Source of the DNA: Paragorgia papillata
Taxonomy: Eukaryota; Cnidaria; Anthozoa; Scleralcyonacea; Coralliidae
DNA: 64,000 bases
Direction: 5' to 3'
Assembly (NCBI GenBank): GCA_035771165.1
Contig: JAWNZC010000028.1
Location: 390,066-454,065, forward strand
In this document: piece after piece, positions 1 to 10,074 of the stretch
Layout of the letters: the number at the start of each line of letters is the position of its first letter
Position numbering within the stretch: position 1 is the stretch's first letter
The notes under the pieces: generated by a model
What the model saw: the letters and a program-made list of their open reading frames with translations, nothing else
Told to the model about the DNA's origin: nothing
Database searches by the model: none
Position numbers and translations under genes: made by a program

Positions 1-191
1 GCTATGCTGTCGAACTAATCATGCAGTAATTGTTTATTTGTTGCTATAGTAAAAGTGGTCCCATGCATAGATATAGTCACATGCCTAAGTTTCGCAAAGC
101 TTATTGGTCAATATCGCCAGCGGCCGCGCGGAGGACTAATAACGCGACACATAAAAATAAAATTAAAAATAATCGCGAAACCTAGACTCGT

Positions 192-626
192 CTACCTGCG
201 GTAGCCCGAGTAATTAGCAATAGCTTTATCCTTGTTAACTGATAGCAAGTTTAACGTACCTCGTACTGCTAGAATACCAGTCGGGATCTCTTCTTCACGA
301 ATATATTTCTCTCGCATGTAGTCTTGGACTTCGGTTTCGTTGAGCTTGCTGGAGGAATTTCGAATTTTTTTCTCGTCGTTGATCTCGCTGGAGGAATTTC
401 GACATGTTTTGTGCTCGTCAATTTCAAAAGATTTTGTCCTATTGCGTAGTACGTGATGTCTAACGTGTGCATATAAGTGTTCTGTCGTGTTAGGCTCACA
501 AGGATACGGACACCAATGTATCTTTATGTGTATTTGCATGTAGCCTTCGTTCTCCAAGTTAGTTGGAACGACTTTTGTAAACGTTTTCTTCGGCCTACAA
601 TCTCGTCCTAAGAAAATGAACACCAA
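192..626 (-). CDS. Unidentified open frame, possible exon or gene fragment
   Basis: A 144-codon open frame runs to a TAG at its low end. The first Met codon may not be the real start, because the frame looks like an exon interior. It has a Cys/His-rich stretch (WCPYPCEPNTTEHLYAHVRHH without its last His) that loosely recalls a zinc-binding motif, and a short internal duplication (RNSSSEINDE / RNSSSKLNE). The sequence CGCAG followed by gtagac at its end could be a 5' splice site. I do not recognise the family. It lies just outside the left end of a long-inverted-repeat transposon, so it may be an exon of a gene beyond the window or transposon debris. Confidence 0.25.
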   Translation of the reverse strand: MVFIFLGRDCRPKKTFTKVVPTNLENEGYMQIHIKIHWCPYPCEPNTTEHLYAHVRHHVLRNRTKSFEIDEHKTCRNSSSEINDEKKIRNSSSKLNETEVQDYMREKYIREEEIPTGILAVRGTLNLLSVNKDKAIANYSGYRR

Positions 627-820
627 TATTTATAATTTGTTCCCAGACCGCTGAGAAGGGGGGGAGGGGGAGGGGATAGGCGGTGCATCTGCCCTGGGGC
701 CCGGCCCACGTTAGGGGCCCGTACGGTCGCCTATTCATGGAGCGCCGAATGAGATTTTATTACAAGTTTTAAATATTCATGACGTATTCATTTTATATGA
801 TAAACTAACACTGGTGGAAC

Positions 821-1143
821 CATAGTTAATAGAACATATACATGGTTTGGAAGCTCTATTGTCTTTCAACATGAAGCATGGTCATGTCGAACCGTGGTTG
901 AACTGACAATGGAGTTACTTATATGGAAGTAAATTCTATGGACACGTGATGATGAAGCACCACAACACGTGATGCTGAAGCAACTCACTAATTAAACCCG
1001 ATCGTTGCTATTGAATGACTGCTTCATTATACAGAAAATACAATACCGTAAAATTGCACAAATTTCCATAAAATTGAACAAAAACATAGAACAATCACTT
1101 TGCACGAGTTTCCGAACCATGTATATATGTTCTATTAACTATG
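821..1143. mobile_element. 323-bp MITE with 7-bp target duplication
   Basis: The element begins CATAGTTAATAGAACATATA and ends with the near-exact reverse complement (terminal inverted repeats of about 30 bp). It is flanked on both sides by GTGGAAC (814-820 and 1144-1150), extendable to 8 bp if one base is shared with the terminus. It interrupts the left arm of the surrounding long-inverted-repeat element. There is no coding capacity. The duplication length is compatible with hAT-type insertion. Confidence 0.75.
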
Positions 1144-1701
1144 GTGGAACTCACGATCTAACATAAACCTGTCAATTATGATATTCTGAAATCCTATATA
1201 TGTACAACGTAACATACAAGAATGCCGTAACATATTAGTGACGTACTTGCACTTCATGACAAACTTCACTTAAGACGATAATTATGATCCTTTGCGCGAT
1301 TTTCGGGCCGCGAAAAACTAGCGGGTATTCGCGGGAAGAGTCGTAGTATTATTCCGAAATGTCAAACAGTCGGAGAAGGGGTTTAAATAACAGACCAAAT
1401 CTTGCCTTGTTTTTCGATGCAGTGGAAAGCAGGGGACAGTGTAACTTTATAACACCCGACACACCTTCGTGCATGGAAAGTGAAGCTCTCGGAGATATAC
1501 AATTTGATGTCTTGATATTATATATTTAGGTCGGCCCCTGCTTCCTGAGGTGGATTGTCTCTCGACGTTTTATATCGGCCGTTCCTGTACATACCGGCGT
1601 TCTTGTTCTCCAGTAGCTGCTTCAAAGTGACATCTTAGCATTCTTAGGTTACTAGTCACTGTTCGTATATCGTTATTAAATGCTACGACCTCTGGTTCAT
1701 C

Positions 1702-2028
1702 TTATTCGTTTGAACTTTCTACTATATAACAGGCAAGTGATTCGCATGTTTTCATCCAGACGACGTTCAAGCACTTTTTCAGGTACAAAGTTACACCATC
1801 TCCTGCTTCCAAGCACACCTCAACCTCGGAAAATAACTGTCGTACTGCATCGAAAAAAGAAACAAGATTTGGTCTGTTAATTAAACCCCTTCTCAGCTCC
1901 GCCTGTTTGACTCTTTCCCCGAACTCCCGCCAGTCTTTCGCGGCCAGCAAAATGGGATCGAAAATCGCGCAAAGGATCATAATTTTCCGGTCAGTGTGAA
2001 GTTTGCATGAAGTGCTAGTATACGTCAT
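1702..2028 (-). pseudogene. ORF remnant captured in the arm of the long-inverted-repeat element
   Basis: A 108-codon open frame includes the stretch DPILLAAKDWREFGERVKQA. An inverted, stop-riddled copy of the same sequence lies at about 1280-1470 in the opposite arm. Its protein-like composition and presence in both arms suggest a fragment of a transposon protein or a captured host exon that was carried into the inverted repeat. I do not recognise the family. It is unlikely to be an active gene because it has no start context, no flanking exons, and lies inside a decayed element. Confidence 0.3.
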
Positions 2029-2150
2029 AAACTAAAGTAAATACCACATTGGAATCTGAACGTTTATGATATGTTACGGCATGTTTTAGAATATCATATA
2101 TAATCGACAAATTTACGTGACATGGCGAGTTCCACCATGTCAGTTTATCA

Positions 2151-3025
2151 CCGGGATTATTTTAACGTGCAGTGATAACCCATTTGTGCAGTGATAAATG
2201 AGATTTGTGCAGTGATAAGCGCAATTTTGTGCAGTGATAAATTTTTCTTTAATATTTAAGAATGGGTGCTTAATTTCAACTTTCAAGATACACGAGTATA
2301 GCTACTATAGCAGGCCATACCGCCCTAGTATACATAAGCGGTCCTCCTTTTCCCAATTTTTAATCCTTTTCGCACAGCAACATTCGCATTTTCAAAATAA
2401 CAATGGTCAAACAGTAACACACGGGCACAGACGCATCGACCTGAGAGAAGCCTCAAGCATGTTATGTGGGGTTGGCTGGTTGGCACGGTTTGGGTAGTCT
2501 GGCTAAATAGTAAGAACACTAGCGTTTTGTTTACTATGACAGTAGGGACTTTAAGAAAACACTACGACTACGACTACGGCAACGTGTTTGAACAATATAA
2601 TTTTATGTCATATACAAAGAGCTTTTCATGCCGTCGTGACTCTGTTGACAACGTAGAAAAAGCATTTTTACGTTGTAAAGACAACGCGGAACCTGAATCA
2701 CTACAGAAGCCTTGGGAAAGCTTAAAGCGTTACTCTCGCGACTAACATAGATTGAACAAGTGTAACTCTTCAAGAATTTAAGAACAAGGCGAGTCCGTGC
2801 GATAATGTATCTTGAAATTTGAATGTATAAATACACCACCACTTAATATCACTGTTAAACTTTCTACCGTAGCCGTACTCCGTTGTCTGAATCTTAAAGT
2901 CCCTAGTACTGACGAGCTACGGAGCTACTCAGTGCTCCATCGCTGTTTAACGTGCTACTGAAGTTAGATTTTATCCCTTTTTCAGCTCTTTGTGCAGTGA
3001 TAAAAATTCCTTAAAATAATCCCTG
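2151..3025. mobile_element. hAT-like MITE, 875 bp, with 8-bp target duplication
   Basis: The termini are CCGGGATTATTTTAA on the left and the complement of CAGGGATTATTTTAA on the right. The exact 8-bp direct repeat GTTTATCA flanks them (2143-2150 and 3026-3033). An 8-bp duplication with a CAG-type end is the hAT signature. Inside, the motif GTGCAGTGATAA recurs just inside both ends, typical of transposase-binding subterminal repeats. Short open frames at 2234-2745 have no recognisable product. It interrupts the right arm of the larger element. Confidence 0.75.
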
Positions 3026-3076
3026 GTTTATCATATAAAATGAATACGTAAAGTTTACAAGTCTCATTCGGCGCCC

Positions 3077-3351
3077 CATAGCAGCCGACCACGCGCCACG
3101 CATATCTGCTTTCGTTGAATTCGATCTTGTAATTAGGAATTTTTGTTAGGAATTGTTTCAATACTCTGTTTCAATAATGTAGTTATTTAGACACTGCATG
3201 ACTGTCAGTTGAAAGCTAGAACGCACATTTTGCGCCGTAGTGCGGTAGCGGCAATGTAGCACGACACCGCATGTGAGTACTCACAGTACTCGCACAACAG
3301 TAGAAATAACCAAATTAAACCCAATCGCCTCTGACATCTAAGACGTCGTTT
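3077..3351. other. Intergenic, no feature recognised
   Basis: Between two mobile elements I see only AT-rich unique sequence: no long open frame, inverted repeat or RNA gene. Confidence 0.5.
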
Positions 3352-3747
3352 AGGCCTGGTTCATACGTTGCATTTAATTCAGACGAATTGAACTCAATCA
3401 ATTAAATGCGACTGTAGTGCGACGAATGAAACGAATTAAATTCGACTGAAGAGTTAAATTCGTCTGAGACGTTGTATCCGTCACGGTGAGACGGATACAA
3501 CGTCTGAAATGCGTGTTCGTTTCAGACGTCGCTGTATCGTCGCATCGAATTAAATGCATAAATTATGAGAACATATTTTTTGAGCCTGTGATCATATTTT
3601 TGTTTACTTCGCATACGTATTGGACGTTTTTGGCGCGATCTAGCGGGATTTTCCTTGCTCGTCACTGAATTAAATTCGTCGCATGAAACGAATTCGAGTT
3701 TACGACGAAGCTAACTATGAATTAAATTCGACGTATGAACCAGGCCT
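3352..3747. mobile_element. MITE with GGCCTGGTTCATACG ends
   Basis: The left end AGGCCTGGTTCATACG is matched by its inverse at the right end, with TA at each outer junction. The interior is built of repeated variants of GAATTAAATTCGTC and an internal palindrome around 3465-3500. Related sequence with the same internal words occurs in the direct-repeat region near 30.15-30.30 kb and 31.15-31.30 kb, so this is a dispersed family. No protein is encoded. Confidence 0.7.
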
Positions 3748-4162
3748 AATTAGGGGCCCGCGAGATTTACCTTCGCCCGGGCCCATTGTTCCTTATACCA
3801 TACCTGATTTAAACAGCGTATGTTTTTTATAGTAATGTAAACCGTGTATATAAATTGTATTTTTAATGCAATACCTGAAGAATTAGAATGACATCCAAGC
3901 ACCACTAACACCATGGCCATCAAGTTTCTCATCTTGTTACCGAGTTGAATATAGCCGTAAAAGTATATAATTTTCTTTTTGCGAAACACTCAGGTTAACG
4001 TATCTGATGTGCAGCTCTGGATATACAGTGTGTATCAAAAAAAACGGAACCTTAGAAAATGAATTAATACATTCTGTTCCAACAAACCTGTGCTATATAT
4101 AGTAGTTTGAAAGCCCTAAACACCTCTGAGCCACGGATGCGTAAAAATACGATCTTAATTAA

Positions 4163-4267
4163 GACCCCGTTTACACTAGAGCAAAAGTTTCCGGATTCGT
4201 GCATGGTTTTTTAATCCCGGAAAAACAATGTGAATCCGGATACTTTTGCTCTAGTGTAAGCGGGGTC
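4163..4267. mobile_element. 105-bp MITE nested in the left half of the split MITE
   Basis: The ends GACCCCGTTTACACTAGAGC and its inverse (one mismatch) enclose a short near-palindromic core containing TCCGGAT. The insertion sits where the intact copy at 57 kb reads an uninterrupted GTCTTATACACC, so this element landed in the MITE. The outer TTA on each side is a plausible 3-bp target duplication, as in PIF/Harbinger-type elements. It is non-coding. Confidence 0.65.
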
Positions 4268-4510
4268 TTATACGCCCTGGGAAATTAGGATAACTTGAAG
4301 CGCCGGCATGGTGCAAGTATTTAAAAGCTTTTTCTCTTCCTGTTTAAGGTACGGTCAGTCTTCCGTTGAAAAATCACTACGTTTCTTTGTTGTGTTTACA
4401 CTTGCCGTAACGTAGTCATTTGGGACCTTAAGATGCTACGACGGCGTCTTCAGCGATGGCGTATACTCCAAATAAAAGAATTGTACACTGTTATTTTCAA
4501 GGAGTTAATT

Positions 4511-4530
4511 ACCCCCCCCCCCCCCCCCCA
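4511..4530. repeat. Poly-C tract
   Basis: An almost pure run of C residues interrupted once by A. Such runs are prone to length errors. Confidence 0.9.
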
Positions 4531-5296
4531 CCCCTTCTGCCCCTTTTTGGTAGAGTTAAAAAAGTGGAGTTATGTTAACTCCATTTTCAGAGGTAATACA
4601 ACTCCTTGACTCTTATTTTCAGTGTTAAGTAGAGTTACAAATCCCTTATTGGAGGTCAATTGGTAGAGAGTTATTACAACTTCAAGTTTGGAGTTAAAAA
4701 CTATTTTTAACTCCATTAAGTGTAATTCGCACATGCAACGATGCATGTATGGGTGTAGAAATTCTACCGAGTACTGTCGACAAATCCAAAATTTTATTAT
4801 AACTGGGGTTTTCCCGATTACTCCCTCCCATGTATACTTGATGACACAGTCTTTACGTATTATAGACATCAGAAATTGAACCGTAAAGTTACATCTGCAT
4901 TAACATTATCGCATTCATTGTCAATAAACTTATATTCTACGTTAGCATTGATAGCGTTTTTATCTTGAAGTTGGTAAAGTTTCAGAAGTTTTTGCTCTAC
5001 AAGCTGTTAAATAAGTTTAAATAAGTTGTTAAACTCAGAATTAAACTCTGAGATCCGCCCGACCGGACGCAAAGGTTGAAACTTTATCACGGCAACGTCA
5101 AGCTAATAGGAAGTATATACTATAACGTTAAAAAATGTCAGTTCTTTCACGTGGCCGTAGGATTTTAATATAGTCAATGTTCTGCTTCTTCCCTTTGTAC
5201 AACATTCTTCACGCCCTTTTAAGCCTCCAATGTTCTAGGTTTCGAGTATACATCACTTCGTGCCTATAGGATGTCTAAGGATTTCCCACGGACGAG

Positions 5297-5545
5297 TAAA
5301 ATAGTCTGGTGTTAGACAGAGTAAAATAGTCTGGTGTTAGGCAGAGTAAAATAGTCTGGTGTTAGACAGAGTAAAATAGTCTGGTGTTAGATAGAGTAAA
5401 ATAGTCTGGTGTTAGACAGAGTAAAATAGTTTGGTGTTAGACAGAGTAAAATAGTCTGGTGTTAGACAGAGTAAAATGGTGTTAGACAGAGTAAAATAGT
5501 CTGGAGTTAGACAGAGTAAAATAGTCTGGAGTTAGACAGAGTAAA
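5297..5545 (+). repeat. 25-bp minisatellite, about 10 copies
   Basis: Tandem copies of a 25-bp unit with core AGTAAAATAGTCTGGTGTTA. Each unit contains the small inverted repeat GTCT-GGTGTT-AGAC and so can form a hairpin. One unit is shortened, and several differ by one base (GGAGTT for GGTGTT). A SINE-like body follows directly. The same unit occurs at 8.85-9.48, 9.85-9.96 (inverted), 10.08-10.59 and 26.39-26.68 kb, and singly at 19.64, 27.08 and 48.77 kb. Confidence 0.95.
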
Positions 5546-5565
5546 ATATTTAAGGGGCAGTTTTT

Positions 5566-5735
5566 GGCAGATTAGAATTTCGGCTTGGTCGCCCGTGAGA
5601 AGACGGTACTTCTTGTTTGACTTACCAAATACCACAGCCATTTCTTCCGGGTACTCCGGTTTCGTTCTGTACTAACACTGGACTAACGAGTTTACGGGTT
5701 TTTAGTTAGTTTAGTTTAGTTTAGTTTAGTTTATC
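5566..5735 (+). mobile_element. SINE body fragment lacking its tRNA-like head
   Basis: The stretch containing TCTTCCGGGTACTCCGGTTT and TAACACTGGACTAACGAG matches the body and tail of the tRNA-headed SINE at 16,855-17,155, including the terminal TTTAGTTTAGTTTAG run. Here the tRNA-like head is absent and its place is taken by the 25-bp minisatellite. A second headless copy is at about 10,600-10,790. Confidence 0.65.
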
Positions 5736-5927
5736 CAATACGCTTGACCTAGAAGAGAACGAGGCGAATCTAACAGGATTTGATGCATTTCCTCTTCAAC
5801 GAGGCTTGCCAAAACGGAATGACGCAGTGTAGTTTAGTATAAAGTTAAATATAACCAAAAAATTACAAATGTGACAAAATTATAATACAAATCTCTTCAA
5901 ACACCTCTGATATCTACCTTACAAATG

Positions 5928-6098
5928 TATAGAGCGTTTTCATCTGACGTCACGGCGGCCATATTGGTGCACCAAAACAATGAAATGGCGGCCATATTGG
6001 TGTACGGTATGGGAATTAGCTCTTTCTTATTCAAATACTTTGTATTGTTTCACAACCCCAATGGGGCCACCGATCACGTGAGTGAAAACGGTCTATAG
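5928..6098. mobile_element. 171-bp MITE (CGTTTTCATCTGACGTCACG family)
   Basis: The termini TATAGAGCGTTTTCA and the inverse of TATAGACCGTTTTCA enclose two tandem GGCGGCCATATTGGTG repeats. A near-identical copy is at 13,104-13,272, and a truncated copy starts at about 10,979. TA at the ends suggests a Tc1/mariner-like or PIF-like target. It is non-coding. Confidence 0.7.
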
Positions 6099-6211
6099 TG
6101 TGGAGTGTGGTCCTTGACGCGTTCCGATCCTCAGGGACGCCGGAACTGGGGGGGGCAGGAGGGGCAAGGGGGGCTGAAGTGCCCTTTTCATTTGAATAAA
6201 AAACTTTTTAA

Positions 6212-6761
6212 GGTGCCTCTATGGCCTGTGGGGTCTTTACCTATTTAAATAACTTAGGTTAAAAGAAAATGTTTCCCGAAATTTATTCTCAAAAATATTA
6301 AATCCCCGCCCATTAACAGCGCTTCAAAGTTGGTACCTCTTTAACTGTGACCGTGCATTAGGGACATGGTGCGAGTTTACGCTGTGACGTCACGGTCAGA
6401 ACCGAACTTCTGACTATTTAGTGTGTTTTTGGTATTGCGTCTCTTAAACCTTTATTTAAGCAATGAAAACTTTAAATATATTCATCAATATGTTCCAAGA
6501 TGGTTCGTCTGACTCAGACTCGGTGGAAGAAATGTTGGTGTTCCGACTGTGACGCAAATGTGACGTAAATCTATCAATTAGAGCCCAGGCCCAAGAAAAC
6601 GGTCTAACTTTCAAAATGGCGCGATTTGGGCTGATTTGGCCAACTTCGGAGCACTGTTAATGGGCGAGCATTTAATATTTTTGAGAAAAAATTTCGGGAA
6701 ACATTTTCTTTTAAACTAAGTTATTTAAATATGTAAAGATCCCACAGACCATAGAGGCACT
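6212..6761. mobile_element. TTAA-inserted MITE, 550 bp, with long inverted repeats
   Basis: The ends GGTGCCTCTATGG and CCATAGAGGCACT are inverted, and the inverted homology extends about 125 bp inward (6212-6345 against 6635-6761). It is bounded by TTAA on both sides (6208-6211 and 6762-6765). The paralogous block at about 11,140-11,165 has a single TTAA at the same point and no insert, which is an empty site. TTAA duplication is typical of piggyBac-type transposition, although the terminal bases are not the classic piggyBac CCC. Confidence 0.75.
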
Positions 6762-6939
6762 TTAAATACCTCAATGACGCGGTGTTTTTATCGGAAATAA
6801 ATGTTATTAACTTGTTTCTGCTCTATTTCTATTTGTTGATGCTTACGTCTTTCTGACTTCCGAGTCGAGTTTCAACTGTATTTCGACGAGTTCCACTTTA
6901 TACTAAAAATAAGTAAAGGCTGGTGACTTTCATAGAGAA

Positions 6940-7434
6940 TATTTCAGGCGACCCTCATTTAAAGCTCCGTAAAATACACAAAAATCGCTCGATCTCGTGA
7001 AAATTGCCATCAGTACATTCTTCAAGAACTTGGCTTTCCGTTCATTGCTCTTTCATCTTCCTTGAAGCTCAACTGAAACGTTTATATACAAACCGGCTTT
7101 GGCTTTACAAAAGCTCTCGCCGTATGCGTACTACGAACGGCCAGTGTCACCTCAGTTTGTATGAACGTTTCTCGAGCTGCGAAAATAAACGTTTGGGTCG
7201 AAAGAGCCGGCAATGAACCGAAAACCAAGTTCTTAACAAATGTATACTGATGGCAATTTTGGCGAAATCGAGCGGTTTTTGTGGATTTTACCAGATTTTA
7301 TGGAGCTTCAAGTGAGGGCCGTCTGAAATATTAGAGTAAAGCAATACTCTATTTAACAATTAGTCACCGAAGTCGAGGTGATTATCGTTGAATACATAAA
7401 CGATAATCACTGAGACTGAGGTGACTAATTGTTT
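6940..7434. repeat. Hairpin-forming repeat pair
   Basis: Arms of about 120 bp (near 6940-7060 and 7195-7340; both contain AACTTGG and ATTGCCATCAGTA in opposite orientation) enclose a short loop. A separate palindrome follows at 7356-7434 (GTGATTATCGTT with its inverse). Both features recur at 13,890-14,405 in the duplicated block. Probably a decayed foldback element. Confidence 0.55.
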
Positions 7435-7808
7435 TAGTGAAATTTCAGGCAAGAAGAATAACCAAGAAATTTACTGAAACAGACATTTTTAACTGTAGTT
7501 CTACCATGTAAATTCAACCCTGCGAAGTTTTCTTCACGCTTTGACAGCTGTCGAAGACCTTCAATTCCACATACGATTAAAATTGACCCAAAATTCAAAT
7601 AATTTTATGACTAAACCAGGCTTTAGCGCCGCCGTCGTCGTCGTAGCATCTTAAGGTCCCTAGTACTACGCTTAGCACTCCGGCTGCAAATCACTACGCT
7701 ATGGTAAATTTACCGCAGCGTCATAATGTAAACAGACGATGTTTTTGCTACGGAACGCTCACCCCAATCCGGACCACCACCGTACCGTAATATTGTAAAC
7801 CGGGCCTA

Positions 7809-8243
7809 GGCCTGGCCAAACGCTTTCAACATTTCATTCAACATCGTTCAACATTGTTGAATTCAACATGTTGAAAGCGTTTGGCCACCCCTGTTGAATG
7901 ATGTTGAACGTTGTTGAATGGTGTTGAATGATGTTGAACGAAATTTGAACATGTTCAAATTTTCGTTCAACACGCGTTCAACATTTCTATTGTTCTCAAA
8001 ATGTTGACTAGAAGGTGTTGAACGCATTTGGCCACATTTCATTCAACTTTATTGAACAGAGACATGCGCCATGCGGGATATTGTCGATTCCAGCTTTTGT
8101 GGTAGCCCGCGTTCAATTCATTGTCATTCATGAATGTTGAATGATGTTGAATTCATTTGGCCACTCGTGCTTTCAACAATATTCAACATCGTTCAACAAT
8201 GTTGAATGACGTTGAATGCGATGTTGAAAGCGTTTGGCCAGCC
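7809..8243. mobile_element. MITE built of TTCAACATTGTTGAA palindromes
   Basis: The ends GGCCTGGCCAAACGCTTTCA and the inverse of GGGCTGGCCAAACGCTTTCA are clear. The inside repeats short palindromic words such as GTTCAACA and TGTTGAAC many times, plus internal copies of the terminal GTTTGGCCA, giving a multi-hairpin structure. It occupies the right edge of the material that splits the 4026-8352 MITE. No protein is encoded. Confidence 0.7.
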
Positions 8244-8848
8244 CTTTTAATTTATAACGCAGCGCTTATAGGGCTTTCAAACTAATACAATAGGTTGTTT
8301 TAAAAGAACACTAATTCATTTTCTAAGGGTTCCGTTTTTTTTATACACACTGTGTAACATTGATTTTATAGATACTGTATAGTATTTTCACGTGGGAGGA
8401 AAAATTTATAAATTTCCGAATTGGGTTCCAAACTACCATGTCAACTATTAAGTGCAATTAACACATGCAACGATACATGCATGGGCGTAGAAATTCCGAG
8501 TACTACCGACAAATTCCACATTTTATTATAACTGGGGTTTTCCCGATTAATCCCTTTAACAAACCTTTTGAGTACAAACCGGACGCTCTAACCATGCATT
8601 GATTCACTAGAATTCAAATAGCAAGCAAAGGTTGAAACTTTATCACGACAACGTCAAGCTAATAGAAAGTATATATACTAACGTTAAAAAATGGCAGTTC
8701 TTTCACATGGCCGTAGGATTTTAACATAGTCAATGTTCTGCTTCTTCTCTTTGTACAACATTCTTCACGCCCTTTTAAGCTCCCAAGGTTCTAGGTTTTG
8801 AGTATACATCACTTCGTGCCTAGGATGTCTAAGGATTTCCCTCGGACG

Positions 8849-9476
8849 AGTAAAATAGTCTGGTGTTAGACAGAGTAAAATAGTCTGGTGTTGGACAGAG
8901 TAAAATAGAATGGTGTTAGACAGAGTAAAATAGTCTGGTGTTAGATAGAGTAAAATAGTCTGGTGTTAGACAGAGTAAAATAGAATGGTGTTAGACAGAG
9001 TAAAATAGTCTGGTGTTAGACAGAGTGAAATAGTCGGGTGCTAGCCAGAGTAAAATAGTCTGGTGTTAGACACAGTAAAATAGTCTGGTGTTAGACACAG
9101 TAAAATAGTCTGTTAGACAGAGTAAAATAGTCTGGTGTTAGACAGAGTAAAATAGTCTGGTGTTAGCCAGAGTAAAATAGTCTGGTGTTAGACAGAGTAA
9201 AATAGTCTGGTGTTAGACAGAGTAAAATGTCTGGTGTTAGACAGAGTAAAATCGTCAGGTGTTGGACAGAGTAAAATAGTCTGGTGTTAGACAGAGTAAA
9301 ATAGTCTGGTGTTAGACACAGTAAAATAGTCTGGTGTTAGACAGAGTAAAATCGTCAGGTGTTGGACAGAGTAAAATAGTCTGGTGTTAGACAGAGTAAA
9401 ATAGTCTGGTGTTAGCCAGAGTAAAATAGTCTGGTGTTAGACAGAGTAAAATAGTCTGGTGTTAGACAGAGTAAAA
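8849..9476 (+). repeat. 25-bp minisatellite, about 25 copies
   Basis: Same unit as at 5.3 kb, with higher-order variation: variants with GTTAGCCAG, GACACAGT and AATCGTCAGGTGTTGG recur at intervals, suggesting that blocks of several units were duplicated together. Confidence 0.95.
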
Positions 9477-9846
9477 CAGATTCGGACTGGCCCTATGTGC
9501 CATTGTGCCAATGGCATATGCGCCCCCTTAGGATGCCGTTACTGCGCCCCTTCCAGGCTGTATAATATTATATTTGATATGTAGTGCAATTCCTATTTCA
9601 AAACCCGATTTTGGACTTATAGTCGTTTTACGTTTTAATCAGTATGGTACAACTAATAGTATATTACGATTAAATAATATTTTAGTACGCTTCACGCAAG
9701 CTGACAGCCGGACATGAAGTAGTTCCTATATAAAATGAATATATTTGAATATTTTGTTTGGTATTTTATATCCTTCAAAACTCTTTCAAACCACCCTCAA
9801 AATGCAGGAAATGCTGTCGAGAGAAAAATACGTCCAAGGTGTCCGT

Positions 9847-9956
9847 ACTATTTTACTGTGTCTAACACCAGACTATTTTACTGTGTCTAACACCAGACTA
9901 TTTTACTGTGTCTAACACCAGACTATTTTACTCTGTCTAACACCAGACTATTTACG
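9847..9956 (-). repeat. 25-bp minisatellite in inverted orientation
   Basis: Four to five units read TGTCTAACACCAGACTATTT on the plus strand, the reverse complement of the flanking arrays. With the arrays on each side this makes a large inverted repeat. Confidence 0.9.
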
Positions 9957-10074
9957 TGTGTGACTATACCTTATTACATGTGGAGCAAGGAGCGCCGAAG
10001 GCGCGACCAACTTCTAGGGGGGTCCGGGGCCTGATCTCCCAGGAAATTTTGAATTTTAGAGTCTCTGAAATGGG

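Larger units (their letters stand above)
743..3076. mobile_element. Long-inverted-repeat DNA element with two nested MITEs
   Basis: The two ends are inverted copies: GCGCCGAATGAGA near 743 and its reverse complement near 3064-3076. The homology continues inward after skipping two later insertions. The left arm is about 743-820 plus 1144-1440; the right arm is about 1820-2142 plus 3034-3076. Arms of roughly 370 bp suggest a foldback or Mutator-like non-autonomous element. The inner part of each arm carries a copy of the same ORF remnant, open on the right arm and decayed on the left. No transposase is seen, and target duplications at the outer ends are unclear. Confidence 0.6.
4730..7640. repeat. 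Block A of a diverged segmental duplication
   Basis: This block recurs at 8449-14,600. The matching order is an AT-rich leader containing TTTTATTATAACTGGGG, the 25-bp minisatellite, a SINE body, the MITE with CGTTTTCATCTGACGTCACG, a GC-rich stretch, and a hairpin element around 6.94-7.43 kb. Copy B carries extra insertions and its own minisatellite expansion. The shared order implies duplication of one composite block rather than independent insertions. No gene is seen; the 70-codon frame at 7004-7216 lies in the hairpin element and recurs decayed in copy B. Confidence 0.65.
4026..8352. mobile_element. Tc1/mariner-like MITE split by about 3.9 kb of later insertions
   Basis: The left part (4026-4347) and right part (about 8245-8352) are the two halves of a MITE whose nearly intact copy is at 56,861-57,186. 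The left end reads CAGTGTGTATCAAAAAAAAC and the right end is its complement, with TA outside the left end. Relative to the intact copy the sequence breaks after TGTTTAA and resumes at TTTAATTTATAACG. The interval holds a second MITE (7809-8243), a minisatellite and other elements. The split copy shows that the 4.35-8.24 kb cargo arrived after the MITE. Confidence 0.7.

Noticed and set aside
8849..9476. CRISPR-like array
   Set aside because: The 25-bp units are directly adjacent with no unique spacers, and the DNA is eukaryotic.
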